Shown here piece after piece: positions 24,793 to 32,890 of a stretch of 64,000 nucleotides of DNA. The notes under the pieces were generated by a model, which saw only the letters and a program-made list of their open reading frames with translations, did not search any database and was not told where the DNA came from. The stretch comes from Sinomonas atrocyanea (lineage in GTDB: Bacteria > Actinomycetota > Actinomycetes > Actinomycetales > Micrococcaceae), in the NCBI RefSeq assembly GCF_030811715.1, contig NZ_JAUSRH010000002.1:1-64000 (forward strand), given 5' to 3'. Within the stretch, counting starts at the first letter, position 1. Each line of letters begins with the position of its first letter. Position numbers and translations under genes: made by a program.

Positions 24793-26091
24793 TTACTTGC
24801 CGACGTAGAGGCCGGACGAGCGGCGGGCGAGGACGTAGAACAGGACGCTGAGGGCCGAGAGGACGGCCACGTAGGTGGGGAAGATCCAGTCGGCGTGCAG
24901 GGACTGGAACCAGACGAGCAGGTAGGAGGCGGTGCCGCCGAAGAGGGCCACGCCGATGCCGTAGCCGAGGGCCACGCCCGTGCCGCGGATGCCCTTGGGC
25001 ATCAGGGAGGTGCTGACCACGTTGTAGATGGTCATGTTCAGCACGAGGACGATCGAGCCGCCCAGGAGCACGGCCGCGAAGCCGCCGAGGCCCGGCTGGA
25101 CGTAGAGCAGCATGAGGAAGACCGAGGGGATCGCGAGCAGGCGGGTGACCACGAACCAGCGGGACATCGCCTTGCCGTCCGTCAGCTTGCCCACGACCCA
25201 GCTGCCGAGAACGAGGATGGCGCCGAGCGCCGTCGTGAGCGCGAAGACCGCGGTGGGGTCCTCCTTGAAGTTGCTGCGGGCGGCGGTGGGCAGGCCGGTG
25301 TTCCAGGCGTAGTTGTAGGCCTGGGCGGCGCCGACCACGAAGATGATCGCGAGGACGGCGAGCCAGTGCTTGCGGATTCCGGTCCAGACGCCGGCGGTGG
25401 AGCTGCCGGCGATCTCCTCGGGCTGCAGGGTCTCGGGCAGGGAGCGGCGGAGGTAGAGGACCACGAGGCCGAACAGCGCGCCGATGACGAACGGGACGCG
25501 CCAGCCCCAGGTGCTCATCGCGGCGCCGCCGATCGTGAGGCTGCACAGGAAGCTCACGAGGGAGGCCATGAGGATGCCGAGGTTGACGTAGAAGCTCATG
25601 AGGCCGGCGACCATGCCCTCGCGGCCCTCGGGGGCCAGCTCCACCGCGTGCGAGGTGGACAGCGGGGCCTCGATGCCGGTGGAGATGCCCTGGATGATGC
25701 GGGAGGCGACGAGGATGATGCCGGACCACTGGCCGATCACCGCGTAGCTCGGGGTGACCGCGACGAGCAGCGTCGTGGCGGCCATGAGCATGATGGAGAG
25801 GAGCATGATCCGGCGGCGCCCGATCCGGTCCGCGAACGTGCCCAGGAGCACGCCGCCGAGGGGCCGGAACGCGAAGCCGACGGCGAAGACGGCGAGGGTG
25901 TTCAGCGTCGCCGAGAGCGGATCGTGGGAGGGGAAGAAGCTGGGCCCGATGTAGGCCGAGAGGAGGCCGAAGACCATCCAGTCGTACCATTCCAGGGCGT
26001 TGCCGAGGCCGAGTCCGAGGAGTCCTCGGCGGACTTCTGGGGTGAAGCGGCGGGAGGTCGAGGGGTCGGCGGTGACCACATTGTCGATCAT
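24793..26091 (-). CDS. MHS family metabolite:H+ symporter
   Basis: This 432-residue major facilitator begins with GNALEWYDWMVFGLLSAYIG, the signature first helix of the metabolite:H+ symporter (MHS) family (KgtP, ProP, ShiA type). The 2-3 loop reads GTFADRIGRRR. AAGGA lies six bases before the start. It is the first gene of the seven-gene catabolic operon and should import the carboxylate that the CoA-transferase, crotonase and dehydrogenases process. A gap of 130 bases separates it from the XRE-cupin regulator upstream on the same strand, so it may have its own promoter. Confidence 0.9.
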   Translation of the reverse strand: MIDNVVTADPSTSRRFTPEVRRGLLGLGLGNALEWYDWMVFGLLSAYIGPSFFPSHDPLSATLNTLAVFAVGFAFRPLGGVLLGTFADRIGRRRIMLLSIMLMAATTLLVAVTPSYAVIGQWSGIILVASRIIQGISTGIEAPLSTSHAVELAPEGREGMVAGLMSFYVNLGILMASLVSFLCSLTIGGAAMSTWGWRVPFVIGALFGLVVLYLRRSLPETLQPEEIAGSSTAGVWTGIRKHWLAVLAIIFVVGAAQAYNYAWNTGLPTAARSNFKEDPTAVFALTTALGAILVLGSWVVGKLTDGKAMSRWFVVTRLLAIPSVFLMLLYVQPGLGGFAAVLLGGSIVLVLNMTIYNVVSTSLMPKGIRGTGVALGYGIGVALFGGTASYLLVWFQSLHADWIFPTYVAVLSALSVLFYVLARRSSGLYVGK

Positions 26092-26221
26092 GGGGGGTCC
26101 TTTGCTGCGCCGCTACAGGGCGCGCGAGGGTATGACGCATCGCGGGGCGGTGCGAAAGACAGGTGTGGAAGGGGGTCAGCCTGCCGGCGGCGTGCCCGGC
26201 TGTGCCGAGGGCGCCTAGGGG

Positions 26222-26827
26222 CTACCACGCGCGAGGGGCGCTGACCCAGATCGCTACGCAGGGCTCTTCGTAGCTGTTGGCGTACCAGTGGGGGATCTCG
26301 GAGTTGTAGGTGATGGAGTCGCCCTCACTGAGGCTGTAGCGGACTCCGTCCAGGTAGACGTCCTTCCGGCCCGAGATGACGAGGCAGAACTCCTCGCCGC
26401 TGTGGTGGAAGGGGGTGGCGCTCGTATCGTGGCCCGGCGGGGTGACGATCCACTGCACCTCGAGGGCGCCGTTGAGGCTCGGGGTGAGCAGCTCGTGCAC
26501 TGCCTCGCCCACGGACTCGCGGGTGACGCCCTTGAGGTTGCGCCGTTCTGACTTCCTGACCACGGGGGACGCGCCGTCGGCCTGTCCTGCGAAGAACCGC
26601 CCGACGGGGATGTCCAGCCCGTGCGCCAGCTGCGCCAGGGTGGTGAAGGAGGGGTTGGCCAGACCGCGCTCGATCTGGCTGACGATCGCCTGGCTGAGGC
26701 CGGTGGCGTCGGAGAGCTGCGCGAGGGTCATGCCGAGCTCCTTGCGGCGGGAGCGGACCTTGGTGCCGACGGATGCCAGCAGTGCGCTCGTCGCCGCAGG
26801 GGTGCCGGGGATGCTCTCGGTAGTCAT
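26222..26827 (-). CDS. XRE-cupin transcriptional regulator
   Basis: The start is set at ATG 26827 (201 residues), with AGGAGAGG upstream; a GTG ten codons earlier is less likely. Residues about 20-75 form an XRE-type HTH with MTLAQLSDATGLSQAIVSQIERG. Residues about 110-195 form a cupin with PFHHSGEEFCLVISG and PHWYANSYEEP. Such regulators sense small molecules through the cupin and control adjacent catabolic or transport genes. It stands at the head of the catabolic operon on the same strand. Two matched TGAA-N4-TTCA sites lie directly upstream (26868-26919), which suggests autoregulation. Confidence 0.9.
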   Translation of the reverse strand: MTTESIPGTPAATSALLASVGTKVRSRRKELGMTLAQLSDATGLSQAIVSQIERGLANPSFTTLAQLAHGLDIPVGRFFAGQADGASPVVRKSERRNLKGVTRESVGEAVHELLTPSLNGALEVQWIVTPPGHDTSATPFHHSGEEFCLVISGRKDVYLDGVRYSLSEGDSITYNSEIPHWYANSYEEPCVAIWVSAPRAW

Positions 26828-26867
26828 CTCTGCCTCTCCTGTGGTGACCTGACTCACACAACTATAG

Positions 26868-26919
26868 TGAAGATCTTCAGTGGATCAAGGGTTTGTCTTT
26901 ATCTTCCTGAATTTCTTCA
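26868..26919. promoter_or_regulatory. Two TGAA-N4-TTCA operator sites 40 bases apart
   Basis: TGAAGATCTTCA (26868-26879) is a perfect 12-base palindrome. TGAATTTCTTCA (26908-26919) keeps the same outer arms. Their starts are exactly 40 bases apart, close to four helical turns, so two dimers could sit on one face of the DNA. They lie upstream of the XRE-cupin gene start. Confidence 0.75.
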
Positions 26920-26940
26920 CTCCGACCAGACGCAGCGACT

Positions 26941-28081
26941 CTAGTTGCACCCGAGAGCTGAGACATAGTCCATGCGGGCGGCTTCCGTGAGCCGGTCGCT
27001 CAGACGTAGGAGGACGGCGCCTGCCAGATGATGCTCCGCAGTGGTGCTCGGCCTGCCCGCCGCCCCGGCAAGGAGACTGGCTGAGCGGTCCTCGGCGTCC
27101 TCCGACGTGGCAAACACTTCAACGACCGCTGCGGGCGACTCCGGGTCACCGCCGGTGCGCAGATCGGTGATTCCGGCCGCGGAGGAGGGGATGAGGCGGG
27201 GTTCGACCGGGCGCGGCTCGGGATCGACTCGGACGACTTCCCTCGCCGAGTACACCGCGTTCTTGAGGCCCAGCGCGACACTCGACGCCGCATCGGCGGC
27301 GGCCGGGGCGGCGTACGAGCACGTGGTGCGAGCTGGCGAGGCCTGTGCGGCCCCAATGGTAGGCACAAGTGCGATCGTGCCGCCGATGACCAGCGTTCCG
27401 GCCGCCACAGCGGCCGTTATGGTCCAGTAGCCGGTGAGGCGCATGGGACCGTGTGGGTGGTTGTGGAGAAGGAAGTGGCGGGTCCGGGCAGACAGCGTCA
27501 GGCACAGCTTCAGCAGACCTGCTGAAACCAGGCACATGAGCGCGAAGGCGATCAGCGCTGTGCCGTCTGGGCCGCGGAAGATGCTGCCCGCACCCTGCCG
27601 CAGTCGCTCCGCACGCCAGCAGTGCGGTGAGTGCTGCCAGGAGCGTTTTCCACGCCATCCATGCCGTCGAGCCGGCAGCCAGGCGCATCGCGTTGCGCCG
27701 CACGCGGCCGAGTCTCGTTCCGCTGTTCGGAGAGCCGAATGCGGCCGCCCAAAGCCACCTCGCCTCTGGCGATAGGGCCCGCGCGTCACCATCGTCATCC
27801 AAGACGAAGAGCGCAACGGAGTCGGCCGAGGCACGCGACGCGAGTTCGTGAGCAGCGCTGTCCCGGACAAAGGCCACCGCGCGGGGAGCCTCGCCACGGA
27901 GAGGCAGGGAGCCGAGCAGGCCAACAGAGGCGGCGGATGAATCGGGCAGCACAATAGCAGGAACAACCGGCGTCGCCACCTTGCCTGCGCCGATCTCCTT
28001 GATATCGAAGGACCAGCGCACGCCGAGGTTCCTCAGCCACGTCTCAGCAACCCACTGTGCGTGCACCGGATCCAGAATCAT
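26941..28081 (-). pseudogene. Membrane protein gene with +1 frameshift, downstream of nuclease copy 2
   Basis: The gene starts at ATG 28081, 13 bases after the nuclease copy 2 stop, and reads MILDPVHAQWVAETWLRNLG. Residues 1-150 hold an alpha/beta-like region with AVAFVRDSAAHELASRA and VALFVLDDDGDARALSPEA. This resembles a restriction-endonuclease-like fold that has lost its D...ExK residues (tentative). Just before the first membrane helix the frame shifts near 27600-27620. The second frame continues with GPDGTALIAFALMCLVSAG, a second membrane helix, then an outside domain with two Cys, ending at 26941. The halves fit as one protein of about 380 residues. Either the gene is broken or one base is wrong. 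Confidence 0.65.
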
Positions 28082-28094
28082 CGGTTGAGCTCGT

Positions 28095-29342
28095 CTACTT
28101 CTTCGGGCATGGCGTCCAGGACTTCCCGCCGGGGGCGTAGCAGCGCGGCCCGACGTAGCCGGGGTAGGGGTTGGCCTGGGTCGGTGTCTGCCCGTAACCC
28201 GGGGCTTTTTCGGGGCACGGCGTCCAAGTCTGGCCGCCGGGGGCGTAACAGCGCGGGCCGTAGTACCCGGGGTACGAATTCTGGGCGGGCGGTGCAACAT
28301 TGCCCGGCACCGAATATGTCGGGGCCTCCGTCTCGGCACGGGCCTGGGCTTGTTCCTGGGCCCGCTTGGCCGCCTCAGCCGCAGCCTTGGCAGCCGCCTC
28401 CTCGGCCTTGCGCTTCGCCTCCGCAGCGGCTTTGGCCTTGGCCTCCTCGGCCTTGCGCTTCGCCTCCGCAGCGGCTTTGGCCTTGGCCTCCTCGGCCTTG
28501 CGCTTCGCCTCGGCGCCCGCCTGTGCGGCGCGCTTGTCCTCATCCGCCTTCACCGACGATGCGCGCTTGACGAGGTCCTCGTGCCGGCCGTCTGCCGTGG
28601 CCAGTGCCCGCGTCAACCGTCCCGTGGCGTCATTGAGCCTGTCCGCTCCGACCGCTGCGACGATGACCGCGTCCCTCGCGTCCTTCAGCAGACTCTCTCC
28701 GGAGCGCGCCGCCGTCACCGCGGTGAGCAGCGCGCCGGCAGCAGCTGAGATGTCCTTGGAGGCGGCCGACGCCCCGGGATCCGCGGCGGCGGCGGCGTCG
28801 AGCGTGGCGAGCTGGTCCTCGGCGACGGCGGCCGGGCTGCACGCGAGATTGTCCTGGAACAATCCGGCCTTCCGCGCGCGGGCCTCGTCCTGCGCGGCCT
28901 TCACCTGCTCGTAGTACTTCGTGTTCGGAGCGATCGAGATCGCGACGCCGAGCCCGGCGCGGGCGATCGAGGCGTTCACGAGCTCGTCGCCGAGGAAGGT
29001 GGCGGCGAGGACGCGGTTGTACTTGTCCGTGGTCTCCTGGTCGAACCGCAGCTTGACCGTCTTCCCCGCGGGCAGCTTCTCCTCGAGGAAGCGGGTCGCC
29101 TCGGGCCCCTGGCATTCGACGACCTTGTTCGGATGCTTCGTCTCCGGCGTATCGACGTTCAGGAGTCGGACGGTCTTCGTCTGGCCGCCGTACTCGGCCT
29201 CGAAGGTGTCGCCGTCGACGACGCGGACCACTTTAGCGTCGACGGAACCATCAGAAGAACAGGCCGCCAGCCCGGTCGCGGCGAGAAGGCCGACGACGGC
29301 CAGTGGCAGGAAGACGCGACGATGCGCCAAGGCGTGCTGCAA
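28095..29342 (-). CDS. Secreted SNase-type thermonuclease lipoprotein, copy 2
   Basis: The start is TTG 29342 (415 residues), with AGGGGA six bases upstream, exactly as in copy 1. The lipoprotein signal ends LAAC (Cys28). The SNase domain keeps VVDGDTFE, KTVRLLNVDTPE and KYNRVLA, so the enzyme should be active outside the cell. The Ala/Lys/Glu coiled coil is longer than in copy 1 because a 45-base unit is repeated three times (28396-28515). Two C-terminal repeats with CYAPGGxxWTPCP end the protein. The operator-like palindrome and the leader are shared with copy 1, which shows that the promoter was duplicated with the gene. Confidence 0.9.
   Translation of the reverse strand: MQHALAHRRVFLPLAVVGLLAATGLAACSSDGSVDAKVVRVVDGDTFEAEYGGQTKTVRLLNVDTPETKHPNKVVECQGPEATRFLEEKLPAGKTVKLRFDQETTDKYNRVLAATFLGDELVNASIARAGLGVAISIAPNTKYYEQVKAAQDEARARKAGLFQDNLACSPAAVAEDQLATLDAAAAADPGASAASKDISAAAGALLTAVTAARSGESLLKDARDAVIVAAVGADRLNDATGRLTRALATADGRHEDLVKRASSVKADEDKRAAQAGAEAKRKAEEAKAKAAAEAKRKAEEAKAKAAAEAKRKAEEAAAKAAAEAAKRAQEQAQARAETEAPTYSVPGNVAPPAQNSYPGYYGPRCYAPGGQTWTPCPEKAPGYGQTPTQANPYPGYVGPRCYAPGGKSWTPCPKK
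28396..28515. repeat. 45-base tandem repeat in the nuclease coiled coil
   Basis: Units begin at 28396, 28441 and 28486; the third is partial. Each encodes a 15-residue segment of the form AEAKRKAEEAKAKAA. Copy 1 of the gene has fewer and more diverged units, so the array has changed length since duplication. Confidence 0.85.
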
Positions 29343-29409
29343 AGTGAATCCCCTAAATATCACTTCTCGACCGGGCGCGGGTGCGAATCGCTGCCGGTAG
29401 GACACGTTG

Positions 29410-29425
29410 ATTGTACGTGCACAAT
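29410..29425. promoter_or_regulatory. Conserved inverted repeat upstream of nuclease copy 2
   Basis: ATTGT-ACGTGC-ACAAT is identical to the element at 17924-17939 upstream of copy 1, at the same distance from the TTG start. Just beyond it, both copies carry CTTAGGGCTGAAAG followed by a CCCCTC-type tract. Confidence 0.7.
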
Positions 29426-29632
29426 TCCTCGCGGCTTAGGGCTGAAAGGCCCCTCTGCGGCTGTACTGGGCGAGCCAGCGCGCAGGCGCCTTATCTGGAA
29501 GACGAAAACACTTGACGGCCGTCGGGTGCGGGTTCACTGTTGACTTTGCTCAAGCTCAATGGTGATCCCCGTGCAAGGTCTTCGGCGGCGTGAGTCTGCA
29601 AATAGCCAAGACTGCATCCATTGGGGGGAGCG

Positions 29633-30733
29633 ATGAACGTAACGCGCAATTGGGGTCCGTCAACGTGGGTGGGTGCTTCGATAGCCGCACTGCTCCTCCT
29701 GCTGACCTTCTTCACCCCGGTACCGCTTGTATGGGTCTTCTTCCTTTTCGGCACCACGTTGGTGACGGCTCTCTACGCGCTCATCACGGGACGACATTCC
29801 TGGCTGCGATTCGGTGGCCGCAAAGTGGCGGCGATTGGGGTCGCCGCGTCCATCGTCCTCGGCTTCACGTCGATGGCCGCGGCCGCTGCCACCATGCCTG
29901 TACCGGCCGCAGTCAAGGCCTCTAGCAGCGATGCCAGCCCCCAACCCACTGCCAGCGCAGCCGCGGCACCCGCGCCCTCACAGACGATGCAACCGTTGCC
30001 CTCGCCGACGGCCACGCCTCAGTCTTCGACGATCGAGCCCACCACGACCGCGCCTTCGGCAGTGACCGCATCGCCTTCCTCGGTGCCGCAGATGGCCTAT
30101 TCAGCCGCTGTGCGAGCTGCTGGCGGTGCAGTTCTTCCGGACAAGGCCACCACTCCTGGCGCCACAAACCCAGCGGTCACCCAATCCGCCATCGGCACAA
30201 CCATCTGCGTGACGGGCTGGACGACGCAGGTCCGCCCACCTGAGGACTACACCTCGAGCCTCAAGGTCTCCCAGCTCGCCGGGGGGTACACGTATAACGG
30301 CGACACGAATCCAGCTGACTACGAAGAAGACCACCTGATTCCCCTCGAATTGGGCGGCGCTCCATCCGACGTCCACAATCTCTGGCCAGAGCCCTCCAAC
30401 CTCGTCCCAGGAGGGGCGAAGTCGAAGGACGAGCTTGAGAACAAGCTCCACGAACTGGTGTGTGCCGGGACTCTGGGGCTCGGGACGGCCCAACAGGCAA
30501 TCGCCTCGGACTGGTGGGCGGCTTACAACACCTACGTTGTGGCGCCGGCTCCGGCAGCACCAGCTCCAGCCGCTCCGGCCCCGGCTGCACCCGCTCCAGC
30601 GGCTCCGGCTCCGGCCCCAGCTGGAGGGCCGGCGGGAGCCACGGCACTGTGCGTAGACGGCACGTACTCGTATTCGGCGCACCACAGCGGAACGTGTTCG
30701 CACCATCATGGAGTCGCTGTCTGGTACAAGTAG
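29633..30733 (+). CDS. Membrane-anchored HNH nuclease with DUF3761 tail
   Basis: This 366-residue protein starts at ATG 29633 behind GGGGGAG. Two membrane helices (about 13-33 and 35-55) and a third hydrophobic segment (about 65-85) are followed by a Ser/Thr/Pro-rich linker. The nuclease core is YEEDHLIPLELGG with DVHNLWPEP (about 225-250), an HNH-type motif with His and Asn in normal order. A Pro-Ala repeat (30546-30630) leads to the tail CVDGTYSYSAHHSGTCSHHHG, a DUF3761 domain. The enzyme should cut DNA outside the membrane. It is divergent from nuclease copy 2 and co-directional with the second HNH gene. Confidence 0.87.
   Translation: MNVTRNWGPSTWVGASIAALLLLLTFFTPVPLVWVFFLFGTTLVTALYALITGRHSWLRFGGRKVAAIGVAASIVLGFTSMAAAAATMPVPAAVKASSSDASPQPTASAAAAPAPSQTMQPLPSPTATPQSSTIEPTTTAPSAVTASPSSVPQMAYSAAVRAAGGAVLPDKATTPGATNPAVTQSAIGTTICVTGWTTQVRPPEDYTSSLKVSQLAGGYTYNGDTNPADYEEDHLIPLELGGAPSDVHNLWPEPSNLVPGGAKSKDELENKLHELVCAGTLGLGTAQQAIASDWWAAYNTYVVAPAPAAPAPAAPAPAAPAPAAPAPAPAGGPAGATALCVDGTYSYSAHHSGTCSHHHGVAVWYK
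30546..30630. repeat. Pro-Ala repeat inside the HNH gene
   Basis: Repeats built from GCTCCGGCAGCACC-like units encode a PAPAAPAPAAPAPA linker between the HNH core and the DUF3761 tail. Such arrays often vary in length between strains. Confidence 0.8.
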
Positions 30734-30876
30734 CTCCGCGACCTACGTGGTCGAGGCCGCAATTGCCTCGCTCGGGCTCAGCATTCGCTCAGGAAAGCGT
30801 CAGAAAACGGGATCTGGGGGCGCACGCGCGAGCAGAATGGGGCCGACCACTCAGTCACCACCCGGGGGACCAAGAC

Positions 30877-31803
30877 ATGCCGCACCTGCACCGCCCGCGC
30901 TCAACCACCGCGAAGCGCCCGCTCGCGCTCTCCGCCTTCCTGGCTGCCTCCCTCGCCGTGGCGGGCCTCGCAGCGGCGACGGCCGCGCCCGCCCAGGCGG
31001 CCGGCGTGGTGCCTCAGACCACCACGACCACCTACACCGCCCCGAACCCGGAGCCGGCCTACGGCGCCGAGGCCGCGGCCCTCCTCGAGACGATCCCGGT
31101 CAAGGGCCGCGCCCCGAAGACCGGCTACGACCGCTCCCAGTTCGGACCGGCCTGGCTGGACGTGGACGGGAACGGCTGCGACACCCGCAACGACATGCTC
31201 AACCGCGACCTGACGGACATCACCTACGTCACGTCCGTCCCCTGCACGGTCGCCTCCGGCACCCTCGCCGACCCCTACACCGCCGCCACCATCGCGTTCC
31301 TCCGCGGGGTGGGCACGAGCGACGCGGTGCAGATCGACCACATGGTCGCCCTCTCCGACGCCTGGCAGAAGGGCGCCCAGCAGCTCACCTACTCCCAGCG
31401 TGTGGCCCTCGCCAACGACCCGCTCAACCTCCAGTCCACCGACGGGCCCACCAACGAGCAGAAGGGCGACGGCGACGCCGCCACCTGGCTGCCGCCGAAC
31501 ACCGCCTTCCGCTGCGCGTACGTCGCCCGCCAGGTCTCGGTGAAGGCCACCTACAGCCTGTGGGTCACGCAGGCCGAGCACGACGCCATCGCCGGGATCC
31601 TCGCCCAGTGTCCGGGGCAGCTGGCCCCCACGGACCAGTCCGACCCGTTGGCGCCGCAGGCCCCGGCCCCGGCGCCCGCGCTGCCCACCGTCACCCCCGG
31701 CGCGTACTGCAGCACCGCGGGCGCCCAGGGCGTGAGCTCCACGGGAGTCCCCTACACGTGCAAGACCTCGGCCACGGACACGCGGCTGCGCTGGCGGCAG
31801 TAG
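30877..31803 (+). CDS. Secreted HNH endonuclease family protein (DUF1524-like)
   Basis: This 308-residue protein starts at ATG 30877 after GGGGGA. A classical Sec signal ends near APAQAAG (about 42). The nuclease domain has GYDRSQFGPAWLDVDGNGCDTR, the HNH histidine in VQIDHMVALSDAWQ and the asparagine in NLQSTDGPTNEQKGD. This is the layout of actinobacterial secreted nucleases related to the GmrSD C-terminal (DUF1524) domain. Ca2+ or Mg2+ would serve as cofactor, with DNA as substrate. A Pro/Ala linker and a short Cys-containing tail end the protein. A strong terminator follows at 31831-31868. It is the fourth secreted nuclease in 15 kb. Confidence 0.88.
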   Translation: MPHLHRPRSTTAKRPLALSAFLAASLAVAGLAAATAAPAQAAGVVPQTTTTTYTAPNPEPAYGAEAAALLETIPVKGRAPKTGYDRSQFGPAWLDVDGNGCDTRNDMLNRDLTDITYVTSVPCTVASGTLADPYTAATIAFLRGVGTSDAVQIDHMVALSDAWQKGAQQLTYSQRVALANDPLNLQSTDGPTNEQKGDGDAATWLPPNTAFRCAYVARQVSVKATYSLWVTQAEHDAIAGILAQCPGQLAPTDQSDPLAPQAPAPAPALPTVTPGAYCSTAGAQGVSSTGVPYTCKTSATDTRLRWRQ

Positions 31804-31830
31804 GGCGGGGCGCCGGAACGCGGGCGCAAG

Positions 31831-31868
31831 ACGAGGGGGCCGCACGGACAACCGTGCGGCCCCCTCGT
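31831..31868. terminator. Bidirectional terminator, perfect 17-base stem
   Basis: 31831-31847 and 31852-31868 are perfectly complementary around the loop ACAA. It sits between the convergent ends of the HNH gene (31803) and the ABC substrate-binding protein gene (31880). Confidence 0.9.
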
Positions 31869-31879
31869 TCGGGAAGAAG

Positions 31880-32890
31880 CTACTTCACGTTCTTCGAGAA
31901 GCTCGCGTCCACGTACTTGGTGAGGTCGAGCGGCTTCGTGTACTTGATCGCCCCGGCGTCCATCCAGACCTTCTCCATGTCCGCCAGCTGGTCGGGCATA
32001 GGGGCGAGGTTGGGCAGCCAGGTGTAGAGCGGGACGGCCTTGACCTGTGCCGGCGTCTGGTTGGTCGCCTTCGCGATGGTCGCGACGTTCGCGTCCGAGT
32101 ACCGCGCGTCGCCCTGGAGGTCCTTGGCGCCCTTGGCGAGCGCGTCGAAGAACTTCTGGGCCAGCGGCGAGGAGGCGAACTTGCCGCCGTAGACCACGCC
32201 GGTCCCGGAGACGCCCTTGGGCGGGACGGCGAAGGAGACGCCCGTGCCGTCCTTGATCGACTGCGAGGAGAAGGGCGCGCTCTCGAGGGCGGCGTCGACG
32301 CTGCCGTTCTTGAGCGCCGTCGGCATGTCCGGGTTGCCGAGGTTGACCAGGGTGACGTCCTTGAGAGTCAGCCCCGCGCCCTTGAGCGCGAGCGCCGTCA
32401 GGTACGCGCCGGTGCCGCCCGCGCCGCCGGCCACGGCGATCTTCTTGCCCTTGAGGTCGCCGATGCCCTTGACGGTGCCGGCGTCGACCAGCTTCTTGGC
32501 GACCACGAGGTCGGTGGGGGAGTTCTTCGTCCCGTCGGAGACGCCCATGGAGCCGACCACCTTGATGTCGAGCCCGGCCTCCATGGCGCTGAACATCCCG
32601 GCGGAGAAGCCGGCGACCACGACGTCGAGCTTCCCGCTCGAGGCGAGCGGAACGGCGTCCTGGCCGGACTTCACGTTCTGCAGGTTCAGCTTGATGCCCG
32701 CGTCCTTGAAGTAGCCTTTCGCGTCCGCGACGTACATCGGCGCGAAGATCGGCAGCTGCACCTGGCCCACGTTGACGGTCTGCAGCCCCGAAGCATCGGT
32801 GGCCTTCTGATCGGCTGCCGAGGATGCGCCGCATCCGGTCAGCGCGAGTCCTACAACAGCCGCGAGGGCCCCTAGCCTTGCCCTGATCAT
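31880..32890 (-). CDS. ABC transporter substrate-binding lipoprotein, NMT1/TauA type
   Basis: This 336-residue protein starts at ATG 32890, with AGGAAGG seven bases upstream. Its signal ends LTGC (Cys20). The mature part has the NMT1/SsuA-like opening VNVGQVQLPIFAPMYVADAKGYFKD split over two strands, and a hinge region with GDLKGKKIAVAGGAGGTG. Family members bind sulfonates, nitrate, thiamine precursors or aromatic acids. It is the last gene of the operon and its start overlaps the permease stop by 4 bases. The oxidoreductases at the operon head suggest a carboxylate or sugar acid as ligand. Confidence 0.88.
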   Translation of the reverse strand: MIRARLGALAAVVGLALTGCGASSAADQKATDASGLQTVNVGQVQLPIFAPMYVADAKGYFKDAGIKLNLQNVKSGQDAVPLASSGKLDVVVAGFSAGMFSAMEAGLDIKVVGSMGVSDGTKNSPTDLVVAKKLVDAGTVKGIGDLKGKKIAVAGGAGGTGAYLTALALKGAGLTLKDVTLVNLGNPDMPTALKNGSVDAALESAPFSSQSIKDGTGVSFAVPPKGVSGTGVVYGGKFASSPLAQKFFDALAKGAKDLQGDARYSDANVATIAKATNQTPAQVKAVPLYTWLPNLAPMPDQLADMEKVWMDAGAIKYTKPLDLTKYVDASFSKNVK

